Part shown: in pieces, positions 8,260 to 16,979 of the stretch | Layout of the letters: the number at the start of each line of letters is the position of its first letter | Numbering within the stretch: the first letter of the stretch is position 1 | Assembly: GCA_045540715.1 (NCBI GenBank) | Contig: JAZQHT010000004.1 | Coordinates: forward strand, 62,001 to 126,000 | Reading direction: 5' to 3' | Origin: UMGS1279 sp045540715 | Lineage (GTDB): Bacteria; Bacillota; Clostridia; Oscillospirales; Acutalibacteraceae | Length of the DNA: 64,000 bases | Notes under the pieces: generated by a model | Databases searched by the model: none | The model's input: the letters and a program-made list of their open reading frames with translations, nothing else | Told to the model about the DNA's origin: nothing | Program-made: the position numbers and the translations under genes

Positions 8260-10863
8260 TTATAATTGTTTAGATTTATCACAAAGTTCGTAAAGCTTTT
8301 TCATAGCTTCAATAGGAGTTAAAGTATTAACGTCAATTGTCTTTAATTCATCAATAATTTCATTAAAATTGTTAGTTTCAAACGATAGTTGATTACTGTC
8401 ATAGTTTCTTTCGTTTTTAACTATTACTGTTGGATTTTGACTTTCTAATGCTTTAAGATGTTCATTAGCAAGAGAAATAACCTTTTCAGGAACACCCGAA
8501 AGCCTTGCAACATCAATACCATAACTCTTGTCCGCACCACCGCGAACAATACGTCTTAAAAATGTAATTTCGTTTCCACGCTTTTTAACTGCTATATTGT
8601 AATTTTTAATACAATCGTTTTCTGCTTCCATATTGGTTAGTTCGTGATAGTGGGTTGCAAACAGAGTTTTTGCACCGATTTTTTTAGGATCACAAGTATA
8701 TTCTAAAACTGAACGGGCAATAGCCATACCATCGTAAGTGGATGTTCCACGTCCAATTTCATCAAATATAATTAAACTATCTTTAGTTGCGTTTTTTATA
8801 ATATCTGCAACTTCGCTCATTTCTACCATAAAAGTAGATTGTCCCGAAGCTAAATCATCAGAAGCGCCGACTCTAGTAAAAATAGCATCAACAATACAAA
8901 CGTCAGCAGATTTTGCGGGTACGTACGAACCAATCTGAGCAAGTAAAGTAATAAGTGCTACCTGACGCATATAAGTAGATTTACCCGCCATATTAGGCCC
9001 TGTAATTATTGAGCAACGATTTTCTTTCATATCTAAAATGGTATCGTTAGCAACGAATAATGAATTTCCAAGTTGCTCAACAACAGGGTGTCTGCCGTCT
9101 TTAATATTAATAATGCCTTTATTATTTAAATCAGGACAAACGTAGTTATTTATTACAGCTACTTCAGCAAGTGAGCAAATAGCATCTAATCGAGCAACTG
9201 CTTCTGCTGAAGATTTAATACGTCCGTATGCATCTGCAACTTGTTTTCTAATTTTTTCAAAAATTTCATATTCTAACTGTGCGGCTTTATCTTTAGCCCC
9301 TAAAATACGTCCTTCTAAAAGTTTTAATTCTTCTGTAATATAACGCTCACAGTTAGTTAAAGTCTGTTTTCTAATATAGGTTTCTGGGACCATATTGATA
9401 AAAGATTTTGAAACTTCAATATAATAACCAAAAACTTTATTATAACGAACCTTTAAAGTTTTTATGCCTGTCTTTTCTTTTTCATCAGCTTCAATTTTTG
9501 ATAGGAAATCGCTATCTCCTTTTAAAGCAGAACGAAGTTCGTCAAGTTCAGCAGAATAGCCATCGTTAATAATGTCGCCATCTTTGATGGTTTTGGCAGG
9601 TTCAGGTTTAATTGCATCGTTAATCAGAGTAATAATATCGTTTAAATCGTCAATATAATTGAAAATATTATTTAAATATTTTGTTTTAACACCGTTTAAT
9701 GCTTTTTTAATTGGACCAAATTTTTGTGAAGTATAAGAAACTGCAAGCATTTCTCTTGGTGTTGCACTACCATAAAAAATTCTTGTCATTAATCTTTCAA
9801 CATCATTAATGCCGTATAACAGTTCTCTTAATTCTCCGCGTAAAACGGTATTATTATAAATTTCTGTAACAGCATTTTGACGCTTAATAATTTCATTTTG
9901 GTTCATAAGGGGTTGTTCTAAAAAGGTGCGCAACATTCTTTTGCCCATTGCAGTTTTAGTTTTATCTAAAACCCAAAGCAAAGTTCCCCTTTTAGCTTTA
10001 GAGCGCATTGTTTCAAATAGTTCGAGATTCCTTACTGCATTAATATCTAAACGCATAAACCTTTCTTGAGAGAAAGATTCAATTTGATTTAAACTATTAA
10101 CTTCCTTCATACCATTAGCTTTAACGTATTTAATAGCAACGTCAAAAGCAGCAACTTCAGGAGAAAGTAATTCTAAGTTAAGTTCATCAAGTTTTTCTTT
10201 TTTGAAATATTCTAAAACGTTGGCTCCAAGCTTACCTTCAATAAAAGCATCGTCGGGTAGAATTGTAATTGCACAAGAAAGACGATCTCTTAAAAACTTT
10301 TCATAAAGTGGAAAAAGTTTAATAGAAGAATCAACTAAAATTTCTCTTGGCATTAATCTTCCGGTTTCATTAATTAGGTTTTGTTCAATATCAGAATTAT
10401 CAACTTTAAGTAGTTGAACAGAACCCGTAGAAATATCCATAAAGCAAATAGCTGCTTTATTATCAATAATGCTAACAGAAGCTAAGTAATTGTTTTTAGA
10501 TTCATCCAACATACTGTCTTCAATAACAGTACCGGGGGTGATAATTCTAATAACTTCACGCTTAACAAGGCCTTTAGTTTCTGCAGGGTTTTCCATTTGT
10601 TCGCAAATGGCAATTTTAAATCCGGCTTCAAGAAGACGTGCAATATATGTATCGCAACTATGAAAAGGAACACCGCACATAGGGGCGCGCTCTTCTAAAC
10701 CGCAATCACGCCCGGTTAAAGTAAGACCCAAAGTTTGAGATGCAGTAATTGCATCATCAAAAAACATTTCATAAAAGTCTCCTAAACGGAACATTAAAAT
10801 ACAGTCTTGATGCTTTTCTTTAATTTCGAAATACTGCTTCATCATTGGCGATAATTCAGCCAT
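8260..10863 (-). CDS. mutS: DNA mismatch repair protein MutS
   Basis: Mismatch-recognition ATPase. The N-terminal mismatch-binding domain contains RLGDFYEMFFDDA, the Phe-X-Glu element. Connector, lever and clamp domains follow. The ATPase domain has Walker A GPNMAGKSTYM, the STFMVEM motif, Walker B LIIFDEIGRGTSTYDG and ATHYHEL. The length of 867 residues is normal. It is directly upstream of mutL and downstream of the ylbF-like gene, matching the B. subtilis miaB-ymcA-cotE-mutSL neighbourhood but without cotE. Confidence 0.98.
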   Translation of the reverse strand: MAELSPMMKQYFEIKEKHQDCILMFRLGDFYEMFFDDAITASQTLGLTLTGRDCGLEERAPMCGVPFHSCDTYIARLLEAGFKIAICEQMENPAETKGLVKREVIRIITPGTVIEDSMLDESKNNYLASVSIIDNKAAICFMDISTGSVQLLKVDNSDIEQNLINETGRLMPREILVDSSIKLFPLYEKFLRDRLSCAITILPDDAFIEGKLGANVLEYFKKEKLDELNLELLSPEVAAFDVAIKYVKANGMKEVNSLNQIESFSQERFMRLDINAVRNLELFETMRSKAKRGTLLWVLDKTKTAMGKRMLRTFLEQPLMNQNEIIKRQNAVTEIYNNTVLRGELRELLYGINDVERLMTRIFYGSATPREMLAVSYTSQKFGPIKKALNGVKTKYLNNIFNYIDDLNDIITLINDAIKPEPAKTIKDGDIINDGYSAELDELRSALKGDSDFLSKIEADEKEKTGIKTLKVRYNKVFGYYIEVSKSFINMVPETYIRKQTLTNCERYITEELKLLEGRILGAKDKAAQLEYEIFEKIRKQVADAYGRIKSSAEAVARLDAICSLAEVAVINNYVCPDLNNKGIINIKDGRHPVVEQLGNSLFVANDTILDMKENRCSIITGPNMAGKSTYMRQVALITLLAQIGSYVPAKSADVCIVDAIFTRVGASDDLASGQSTFMVEMSEVADIIKNATKDSLIIFDEIGRGTSTYDGMAIARSVLEYTCDPKKIGAKTLFATHYHELTNMEAENDCIKNYNIAVKKRGNEITFLRRIVRGGADKSYGIDVARLSGVPEKVISLANEHLKALESQNPTVIVKNERNYDSNQLSFETNNFNEIIDELKTIDVNTLTPIEAMKKLYELCDKSKQL

Positions 10864-10890
10864 CGTTCTTCCCCCGAAAGTTAATTAAAA

Positions 10891-11295
10891 TTAGTGGCAG
10901 CCACCACAAGAACCACAGTTGCCGCCGCAACTAACGGTTGCATCACAAGTTAGTGGGTCGGCACCGCTTAAAGTTTTAGAAATTAATTGATTAACCTGTG
11001 CTATAACATCGTCTAATTCCATTTTAGCGTTATTATAGTTAATCATAGATTCGTTAGCCATAATAGCGATATAAATCTCTCTGATTTTGCTGTTTAATTC
11101 TTCAATTTTTTCATTATCTTTTTCTTCAGCAGATAATGCTTTATCTAAAGAAAGTCTAACTAAATTAAATTCACCAATTTGTTCTTGAAGTTCTTTATCG
11201 TTATCGTTAGCTTTTTTAGCTTCGATATAGTTAATAAATCTTTCATCTTTTGTTAGTTCTACACACATTTCTCTAGCTGCTTGAATTACGTCCAT
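10891..11295 (-). CDS. YlbF/YmcA-family protein with C-terminal Cys-rich tail
   Basis: Small all-helical YlbF/YmcA-family protein (residues 1-110), related to the B. subtilis Y-complex subunits that tune RNase Y and developmental phosphorelays. The position between miaB and mutS is that of ymcA. The last 20 or so residues are a cysteine-rich tail, CDATVSCGGNCGSCGGCH, with five cysteines and a terminal His. That tail could bind a metal or Fe-S cluster; this is inference. It has 134 residues, with an SD within 10 bases of the ATG. Whether a YaaT partner exists cannot be seen here. Confidence 0.8.
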   Translation of the reverse strand: MDVIQAAREMCVELTKDERFINYIEAKKANDNDKELQEQIGEFNLVRLSLDKALSAEEKDNEKIEELNSKIREIYIAIMANESMINYNNAKMELDDVIAQVNQLISKTLSGADPLTCDATVSCGGNCGSCGGCH

Positions 11296-11300
11296 TGTTA

Positions 11301-12695
11301 TTACTCCTTTATTTTGGCTAAAATTTCGCCATTTTCTTGATATGTTTTAATATTTATAAATTGTCCCAGCAGTTCTTCGCCGCCGACAAATTCAAAACAA
11401 ATGTTGTTATCTGTGTGGCCTGCCATAAAACCCTCACGTCTTCCCTTTTCATCGCAAAGCACACGATATTCTTTATCAATCAAATCTTTATCGTTTTCTT
11501 TTGATATCTCAGCTTGCACTTTTAAAAGTTCTTGGAACCACTTGCTTTTTTCAGCTGCAGGTACTGGGTCGTCCATAGTAGCGGCCGGGGTACCTTCGCG
11601 TTTTGAAAATATAAAAGTAAAAAGCGACATAAATTTAACTTTTTTAACCACGTCAACAGTTTCTAAAAAGTCTTCGTATGTTTCACCCGGAAAGCCAACA
11701 ATTATATCAGATGTTAAAGTTAAGTTTGGTATTAATTCTTTTGCTTTTAAAACTAAGTTTAAGTACTTTTCTTTATCGTACTTGCGGTTCATAAGTTTTA
11801 AAATTCTACTACTACCCGATTGAAATGGTAAGTGCAAATGCTTACAAACCTTATCACACTCTTTAATTGCTAACAATAACTCTTCCGTACAATCTTTAGG
11901 GTGTGATGTCATAAATCTAATTCTAAAATCGCCATCTAAATTATTAATTTCTCGTAAAAGTTTTGGAAAGTTTATACCGTCAAAATTATAAGAGTTTACG
12001 TTTTGACCTAGTAAGGTTATGTCTTTACATCCTGAAGCAATTAAACGTTTAGCGTCTATAATAATATTTTGTGGGTCTCGTGAACGCTCACGTCCGCGTG
12101 TATAAGGCACAATGCAATAAGAACAAAAGTTATTGCAACCGTACATAATTGGAAGCCAACCTTTAAAGGTGCCATCACGCTTTAAGGGTACGCCCTCAAT
12201 AATATTGTGATTATCGTTAGAAATATCAAACACGCGTTTTTTGGTTTTATAATAACGATACATAAATTCAGGTAATTTATGTATAACGTGGGTACCAAAC
12301 AAAATGTTTACAAAAGGAAAGCTTTTTTCTATACGGTTTTTAACCGGTTCACGTTGGGCCATACAACCGCACATTGCAATACATAAATTTGGTTTTCTTC
12401 GTTTTTGATTTTTTAATGCACCAATGTTGCCAAATACACGGTCTTCAGCGTGTTCACGAACAGCACAGGTATTAAATATAATAAAGTCTGCTTCGTTTTC
12501 ATCTTCTGTAAAAGAAAAACCCATTTCATAAAGCATACCTTTTAGCTTTTCACTGTCGCTTACGTTTTGCTGGCAACCGTAAGTTGATACGAGGGCTTTG
12601 GGGTTTTCGCCATATAGTTCTAAAGCAATTTTACGAACTAACGGTATATATTTTTCTTGACTAAAATAGTCAATATTTTGCTCGTTTAAAACCAC
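11301..12695 (-). CDS. miaB: tRNA-2-methylthio-N6-dimethylallyladenosine synthase MiaB
   Basis: Radical-SAM methylthiotransferase converting i6A37 to ms2i6A37 in tRNA. The N-terminal UPF0004 domain carries the auxiliary-cluster cysteines (STYGCQQN, FNTCAVREHAEDR, CGCMAQRE). The radical-SAM CxxxCxxC is GCNNFCSYC, and a TRAM domain ends the protein. The start is GTG at 12695, preceded by AAGGGGGAG. It is the first gene of the ten-gene operon that ends in ileS. A sigma-A -10 hexamer TATAAT is visible upstream near 12735, but its -35 is unclear. Confidence 0.97.
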   Translation of the reverse strand: MVLNEQNIDYFSQEKYIPLVRKIALELYGENPKALVSTYGCQQNVSDSEKLKGMLYEMGFSFTEDENEADFIIFNTCAVREHAEDRVFGNIGALKNQKRRKPNLCIAMCGCMAQREPVKNRIEKSFPFVNILFGTHVIHKLPEFMYRYYKTKKRVFDISNDNHNIIEGVPLKRDGTFKGWLPIMYGCNNFCSYCIVPYTRGRERSRDPQNIIIDAKRLIASGCKDITLLGQNVNSYNFDGINFPKLLREINNLDGDFRIRFMTSHPKDCTEELLLAIKECDKVCKHLHLPFQSGSSRILKLMNRKYDKEKYLNLVLKAKELIPNLTLTSDIIVGFPGETYEDFLETVDVVKKVKFMSLFTFIFSKREGTPAATMDDPVPAAEKSKWFQELLKVQAEISKENDKDLIDKEYRVLCDEKGRREGFMAGHTDNNICFEFVGGEELLGQFINIKTYQENGEILAKIKE

Positions 12696-12773
12696 AATAC
12701 TCCCCCTTATAATATAATTATAAATATTATACTATATAATAGCAAAAAAATAAAGTATTATTTTAAACTTTTT

Positions 12774-12819
12774 TGCATAAAAAAATTAAGACTTCCTACA
12801 AAATGTAGAAAGTCTTAAT
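12774..12819 (-). terminator. Rho-independent terminator of tRNA-Leu(TAA)
   Basis: A 16-base stem with one bulged mismatch (ATTAAGACTT.. pairing with AAGTCTTAAT) and a short A/T loop is followed on the minus strand by a run of seven T. It begins immediately after the encoded CCA of the tRNA. Confidence 0.93.
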
Positions 12820-12905
12820 GGTGCCGCTGATCGGACTTGAACCGATACGATATTGCTACCGAGGGATTTTAAGTCCCTTGTGTCTGCCTATTCCACCACA
12901 GCGGC
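12819..12905 (-). tRNA. tRNA-Leu (anticodon TAA)
   Basis: An 87-base class II tRNA with acceptor stem GCCGCTG/CAGCGGC, discriminator A and encoded CCA. The anticodon loop is CTTAAAA with anticodon TAA, the variable arm is long, and the T loop is GGTTCAAGTCC. It reads UUA and UUG, which will be heavily used in this AT-rich genome. Confidence 0.97.
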
Positions 12906-12921
12906 AAATGAGCACTTAAAT

Positions 12922-12950
12922 ATAATATTATAAATTATCTTAAATGTCAA
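12922..12950 (-). promoter_or_regulatory. Sigma-A promoter of tRNA-Leu(TAA)
   Basis: TTGACA (12945-12950) and TATTAT (12922-12927) on the minus strand are separated by exactly 17 bases. The -10 lies about 17 bases before the tRNA 5' end. Confidence 0.85.
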
Positions 12951-12974
12951 GTAAAAATTTTAAGTTTTTTAAAA

Positions 12975-13664
12975 TTATTTTAGAGCAATATCTTTAATAA
13001 CCTCACCCGCAATAATAAGGCCTGCAACGCTAGGAACAAAAGAAACACTGCCTATTGTTTTGTTTTGAATATTATCTTTGCTAACAACTTTAGGTTCTTC
13101 TTTAGAATAAACAACCTTTAAATTTTTAACACCATTTTCTTTTAATAATTTGCGCATAACTTTTGCAAGAGGACAAACCAAAGTCTTATAAATATCTGCT
13201 ACTTCGAACATTGTAGGATCTAGCTTATTCCCTGCCCCCATCGAACTAATTATAGGCACGTTCAATTCTTTGCAATTTACAATTAATTCAACCTTAGAAG
13301 CAACAGAATCAATAGCATCAATTACATAATCAAATTGAGTTAAATTGATATCACAACTATTTTCTTTAGAATAAAAAATATTATGGGTAATAATATTTAA
13401 ATTGGGATTAATGCTTAGTAGTCGTTCTTTTGCGGCATCTACCTTATTTTGACCAACGTTAGTAGATAATGCGAATAACTGACGATTAATGTTAGATGGT
13501 GCTACAACGTCGCCATCGATTAAGGTGATATTGCCAACACCTGCGCGAACTAGTGCCTCTGCACAATGTCCACCAACACCGCCGATACCAACGACAGCAA
13601 TTTTAGAATTTTGAAGTTTTTCCATTGCTTTTTTGCCTAAAATTAATTCAGTTCTTGACTGCAT
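12975..13664 (-). CDS. tcdA: tRNA threonylcarbamoyladenosine dehydratase TcdA
   Basis: E1-like ATP-dependent dehydratase that cyclises t6A37 to ct6A37. The Rossmann/adenylation motif GIGGVGGHCAEALVRAG, the NINRQ motif and the DAIDSVASKVEL stretch are E1/ThiF signatures. The SSMGAGNKLDPT and TLVCPLAKVMRKLL stretches are typical of TcdA rather than MoeB or ThiF. I choose the ATG at 13664 (MQSRTELILG), with GGTGAT five bases upstream. The longer frame to 13751 would run through the promoter. At 229 residues it is near the usual length. It is monocistronic and divergent from the small gene at 13773. Confidence 0.9.
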   Translation of the reverse strand: MQSRTELILGKKAMEKLQNSKIAVVGIGGVGGHCAEALVRAGVGNITLIDGDVVAPSNINRQLFALSTNVGQNKVDAAKERLLSINPNLNIITHNIFYSKENSCDINLTQFDYVIDAIDSVASKVELIVNCKELNVPIISSMGAGNKLDPTMFEVADIYKTLVCPLAKVMRKLLKENGVKNLKVVYSKEEPKVVSKDNIQNKTIGSVSFVPSVAGLIIAGEVIKDIALK

Positions 13665-13679
13665 TTTATCACCAAAAAT

Positions 13680-13708
13680 ATTATAATATGAATTTTCTGT
13701 TAATTCAA
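13680..13708 (-). promoter_or_regulatory. Sigma-A promoter of tcdA
   Basis: Minus-strand TTGAAT (13703-13708), 17 bases, TATAAT (13680-13685). The transcript would start within about 10 bases of the SD, giving a very short leader. It overlaps the zone of the divergent promoter at 13719-13747. Confidence 0.75.
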
Positions 13709-13718
13709 GAAAAATATG

Positions 13719-13747
13719 TTGACTTTTAAAAACTATGTGAATATAAT
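13719..13747 (+). promoter_or_regulatory. Sigma-A promoter of the small gene at 13773
   Basis: TTGACT (13719-13724), 17 bases, TATAAT (13742-13747), followed by AAAGGAG and the ATG at 13773. Confidence 0.8.
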
Positions 13748-13772
13748 ACACTTGATGAAAGGAGCGATAATT

Positions 13773-14036
13773 ATGGAAAAAGATTTAAAGCTCAGAGATA
13801 TTGATTTTAATAAGTTTATAAAGGTGCTTGACTGTTGCAAGCACGACGTGTTTTTAGAAACCAAAGATGGCGACTCTTTAAACTTAAAATCAAAATTAAG
13901 TCAAATTGTAGGTATTGCAAACATTTTAAAGGGTGCAAGTGTTACAGAAGCTACACTTCGTTGCGTTGACCCAGATGATGAAACAATGCTTTTTAGATTT
14001 AACCTTTATGGTGAAATGCCCGAAGACATTAAATAA
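13773..14036 (+). CDS. Small conserved clostridial protein, function unknown
   Basis: 87-residue soluble protein starting at the ATG at 13773 with AAAGGAG upstream. The frame open from 13716 begins in the promoter and is not used. The core GDSLNLKSKLSQIVGIANIL resembles a family of small clostridial proteins that databases have labelled, without good support, polyA polymerase. The protein is far too short to be one. The alternating strand and helix pattern would fit a small alpha/beta fold. It is single-gene with its own promoter and terminator. No function can be assigned. Confidence 0.75.
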   Translation: MEKDLKLRDIDFNKFIKVLDCCKHDVFLETKDGDSLNLKSKLSQIVGIANILKGASVTEATLRCVDPDDETMLFRFNLYGEMPEDIK

Positions 14037-14049
14037 TTAAATTAACAAA

Positions 14050-14087
14050 CAAAAGCCGTGAACTTTGGTTCACGGCTTTTAATTTTA
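14050..14087. terminator. Bidirectional terminator between convergent genes
   Basis: A 12-base perfect stem AAAGCCGTGAAC/GTTCACGGCTTT with loop TTTG. A-rich and T-rich flanks serve the plus-strand small gene and the minus-strand decarboxylase operon. Confidence 0.92.
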
Positions 14088-15302
14088 TTAAACAGGATAA
14101 CTTGATAACATATTTATTAAAACACCAGCAGCAACTGCCGAACCAATAACACCCGAAACGTTTGGTCCCATAGCGTGCATTAATAAGAAGTTGCCGGGGT
14201 CTTCTTCTTGACCAACTTTTTGTGAAACACGAGCGGCCATTGGAACAGCAGAAACACCTGCCGAACCAATAAGTGGGTTAACCTTACCACCTGTTACGAC
14301 ATACATAAGTTTACCAAATAAAACGCCGCCGGCTGTGCCAATTGCAAAAGCAACAAGTCCCATACCAACAATTTTCAACGTATCTAAATTCAAGAAGGTA
14401 GCAGCACTAGTTGTAGCGCCAACAGATAAACCTAAGAAGATTGTAACAATATTCATAAGCTCATTTTGAGCAGTTTTGCAAATTCTATCAACAACGCCAC
14501 ATTCACGCATTAAGTTACCTAGCATTAGCATACCAACTAAAGAAGCGGCATCGGGTAATAGTAAAGATACAACGATAGTAACCATTATTGGGAAAATAAT
14601 CTTTTCTGTTTTAGAAACGGTTCTTAGTTGTTCCATTCTAACTAGACGCTCTTTTTTAGTTGTTAAAAGCTTCATAATAGGCTTTTGAATAAATGGTATT
14701 AAGGCCATATAAGAATATGCAGCAACAGCGATTGGCCCTAGCTTTTCAGGAGCTAATTTACTTGTTACAAATATAGCTGTTGGACCATCTGCACCACCAA
14801 TTATACCAATAGAACCTGCAACTCTTGCATCCATACCTAAAAGTAATGCACCAACATAAGCAATAAATATACCTATCTGTGCTGCGGCTCCAAGTAAAAA
14901 GCTTTTGGGGTTAGAAATTAGAGGACCAAAGTCGGTCATACAACCAATACCCAAAAAGATTAACGGTGGGAAAAGACCTACTTTAACACCAATATAAAGT
15001 ATATCAAATATACCGCCATCATGTAAAACAGCGCCATAGTCTATGCCTTTTTGCACGTCCCAAAGTTCAGGATGGAATACTCCAGCTCCCGGTAAGTTTG
15101 TTAAAAGCATACCAAATGCAATGGGTAATAAAAGTAATGGTTCAAATTGCTTTGCAATAGCTAAATAAATAAGCAAGCAAGAAACGACAATCATAACCAA
15201 GTTGCGCCAGTCATAACCTTCAATAGCGCCAAAAAATCCTGCTATACCCGATTGGCTAAAAATACTACATATAGTATCCCATAAATTTACTAAAACATCC
15301 AT
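14088..15302 (-). CDS. Sodium-translocating decarboxylase beta subunit
   Basis: Membrane subunit (OadB/GcdB/MmdB family) that couples decarboxylation of carboxybiotin to sodium export. The 404-residue protein is largely hydrophobic with about ten membrane segments. The family signatures GGADGPTAIFVTSKLAP, GAATSAATFL-like GATTSAATFLNL, and NPLIGSAGVSAVPMAARVSQ with GPNVSGVIGSAVAAG are all present; the Asp and Asn/Ser residues of these motifs line the ion path in studied members. The OadG-like gene lies 13 bases upstream. No carboxyltransferase (alpha) or biotin-carrier gene is in the window, so the substrate (oxaloacetate, methylmalonyl-CoA or glutaconyl-CoA) is unknown. Confidence 0.93.
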   Translation of the reverse strand: MDVLVNLWDTICSIFSQSGIAGFFGAIEGYDWRNLVMIVVSCLLIYLAIAKQFEPLLLLPIAFGMLLTNLPGAGVFHPELWDVQKGIDYGAVLHDGGIFDILYIGVKVGLFPPLIFLGIGCMTDFGPLISNPKSFLLGAAAQIGIFIAYVGALLLGMDARVAGSIGIIGGADGPTAIFVTSKLAPEKLGPIAVAAYSYMALIPFIQKPIMKLLTTKKERLVRMEQLRTVSKTEKIIFPIMVTIVVSLLLPDAASLVGMLMLGNLMRECGVVDRICKTAQNELMNIVTIFLGLSVGATTSAATFLNLDTLKIVGMGLVAFAIGTAGGVLFGKLMYVVTGGKVNPLIGSAGVSAVPMAARVSQKVGQEEDPGNFLLMHAMGPNVSGVIGSAVAAGVLINMLSSYPV

Positions 15303-15315
15303 AATTTATTGCTCC

Positions 15316-15693
15316 TTAAAAAAACGACCTCATATTTTGACGAACACCGGCATATTTCCAAGGATTAACGTTAGAAGAAGGTCTAATCGCCTTAATAACG
15401 GGTTTTACGCCTGTTCCCTCATACATTGAATAAACCGCCGCAGAAATAACGGCAATAATTTCATCATCGTCATTAACTTTAGGCGCAACCGGAGCAGTAG
15501 CAACAACAGGTTTTGCCTTTTCTTTTACCGGCTTTGGTGCCTTTTCTTTTTTGGATTTTTTTGTAACACCTGACATAACTGAACCAAAAATGCTAATTAT
15601 TACCACTAATAAAACTAGCATTGCAAAAACGATTACAAAACCAGCTAGTGTAACGTTTGTCATAATGTCATAGTCAATTTTTGCTAAAAACAT
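15316..15693 (-). CDS. OadG-family (gamma/delta) decarboxylase subunit
   Basis: 125-residue protein with one membrane helix (about residues 15-40), a Lys/Pro/Ala-rich linker and a short C-terminal domain. The sequence EIIAVISAAVYSMYEG is characteristic of the fused OadG/MmdD C-terminus, followed by a basic tail with IRPSSNVNPWKYAGVRQNM. The subunit stabilises the sodium-pumping decarboxylase complex at the membrane. It is between galK and the beta subunit. The linker resembles the flexible Pro/Ala arms of biotin carriers, but the biotinylation motif (MKM) is absent. Confidence 0.85.
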   Translation of the reverse strand: MFLAKIDYDIMTNVTLAGFVIVFAMLVLLVVIISIFGSVMSGVTKKSKKEKAPKPVKEKAKPVVATAPVAPKVNDDDEIIAVISAAVYSMYEGTGVKPVIKAIRPSSNVNPWKYAGVRQNMRSFF

Positions 15694-15706
15694 ACTATCG
15701 CCTCAT

Positions 15707-16978
15707 CTAGTTCTTAAAAGCAAAACCGCCATAAGAACGAATATTTAATATATAGCAACTACCATTGCCAAATACTTTTTCAATTTCTGATTTAAAATCG
15801 TCTAACATATCATTAGGTACAAAGCATTGAATTGTTCCTGCAAATCCGCCACCATGAACACGGCAAGCACCTTTGCCATTTAAAATTCTTTCTGCTATTG
15901 CAAGGCCTAATGAGACACCTTGTTCTTTAACATTAGACACAGAAAATACGTTTTGTAAATACTTATAAGAAGAATTACCCGAGCTTGTAACAAGTTTTAA
16001 GAAACTTTCAAAATCATTGTTTTGTAAAGCTTGTTTTTCTAAAATCGCGCGTTCGTTTTCATCAAAAATATGAATTGCACGTAGCGCTGCTCTATCTCCT
16101 AATTCTTTACGAACAACAGAGATTTTCGAATAAAACTCATTAATATTTACGTCTCGTAAAAATTCTTCACCAAAAAATCTACTAACTGCTTTACACTCAC
16201 GAGTAATAGCCGCATAATCATCAGTTAAATCAGCGTGATTGCCGCCTGTATTTACAATACAAAGTGAGTGATTAAAGCTTGATAAATTAAAATCGACCTT
16301 TTCAATGATGGGATTTTCAGGATCTTTAAAATCAATCGCAGTAAAGCCACCAACCGAACAAGCCATTTGATCTAAAAGGCCACAAGGTTTACCAAAATAT
16401 ACGTTTTCTGCCTTTTGAGAGATTTTTGCAATTTCTTCAGCAGAAATATCATTATTAAATAAACCTTTTAAAATATTGCAAATTAACACTTCAAAAGCGG
16501 CTGAAGAAGATAGCCCAGAACCCTTTAACACGTTAGAAGTAGTATAAGCATTAAAACCGCCTATATTATAACCTTTTTGTTTAAAAAAGGCCAAAACGCC
16601 ACGAATTAATGAAATTGCTTTACCCTCTTCTTTTGGGTTAATTTCTAAATTATTAAGATCAACTTCATCTAAAGGATAGCCCTCAGACTTAATTCTAACA
16701 ACGTTATCATTGTTTTTAGAAACAATCGCAATAACGTCTAAATTTACACTACCGGTTAAAACACAACCGTGTTCGTGGTCGGTGTGATTACCTCCAACCT
16801 CAGTTCTACCAGGTGAAGAAAACATACTCATATTATCGGTAGTATTAAAATATTCAGTATAATCTTCACAAGCTTTTAAATAACGATTTTTTGCAAATTC
16901 AATATCAGAATATAACTTTACAAAATCATCATTAAAATAGCCGCTATTAATGTTTTGTTTTAATTCTGTAATATTCAT
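15707..16978 (-). CDS. galK: Galactokinase
   Basis: GHMP-family kinase phosphorylating galactose at C1, first step of the Leloir pathway. It contains the galactokinase signature GRTEVGGNHTDHEHG, the ATP loop LKGSGLSSSAAFEV and the C-terminal GKGACRVHGGGFAGTIQ. The start is the ATG at 16978, two bases after the ackA stop. There is no good SD, so coupling to ackA translation is likely. No galT or galE is in the window. The pairing with acetate kinase is unusual but the reading frame is intact at 423 residues. Confidence 0.95.
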   Translation of the reverse strand: MNITELKQNINSGYFNDDFVKLYSDIEFAKNRYLKACEDYTEYFNTTDNMSMFSSPGRTEVGGNHTDHEHGCVLTGSVNLDVIAIVSKNNDNVVRIKSEGYPLDEVDLNNLEINPKEEGKAISLIRGVLAFFKQKGYNIGGFNAYTTSNVLKGSGLSSSAAFEVLICNILKGLFNNDISAEEIAKISQKAENVYFGKPCGLLDQMACSVGGFTAIDFKDPENPIIEKVDFNLSSFNHSLCIVNTGGNHADLTDDYAAITRECKAVSRFFGEEFLRDVNINEFYSKISVVRKELGDRAALRAIHIFDENERAILEKQALQNNDFESFLKLVTSSGNSSYKYLQNVFSVSNVKEQGVSLGLAIAERILNGKGACRVHGGGFAGTIQCFVPNDMLDDFKSEIEKVFGNGSCYILNIRSYGGFAFKN

Positions 16979-16979
16979 A

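Noticed and set aside
11401..11823. Plus-strand open frame of 140 codons
   Set aside because: Antisense shadow of miaB, which is fully supported by its motifs.
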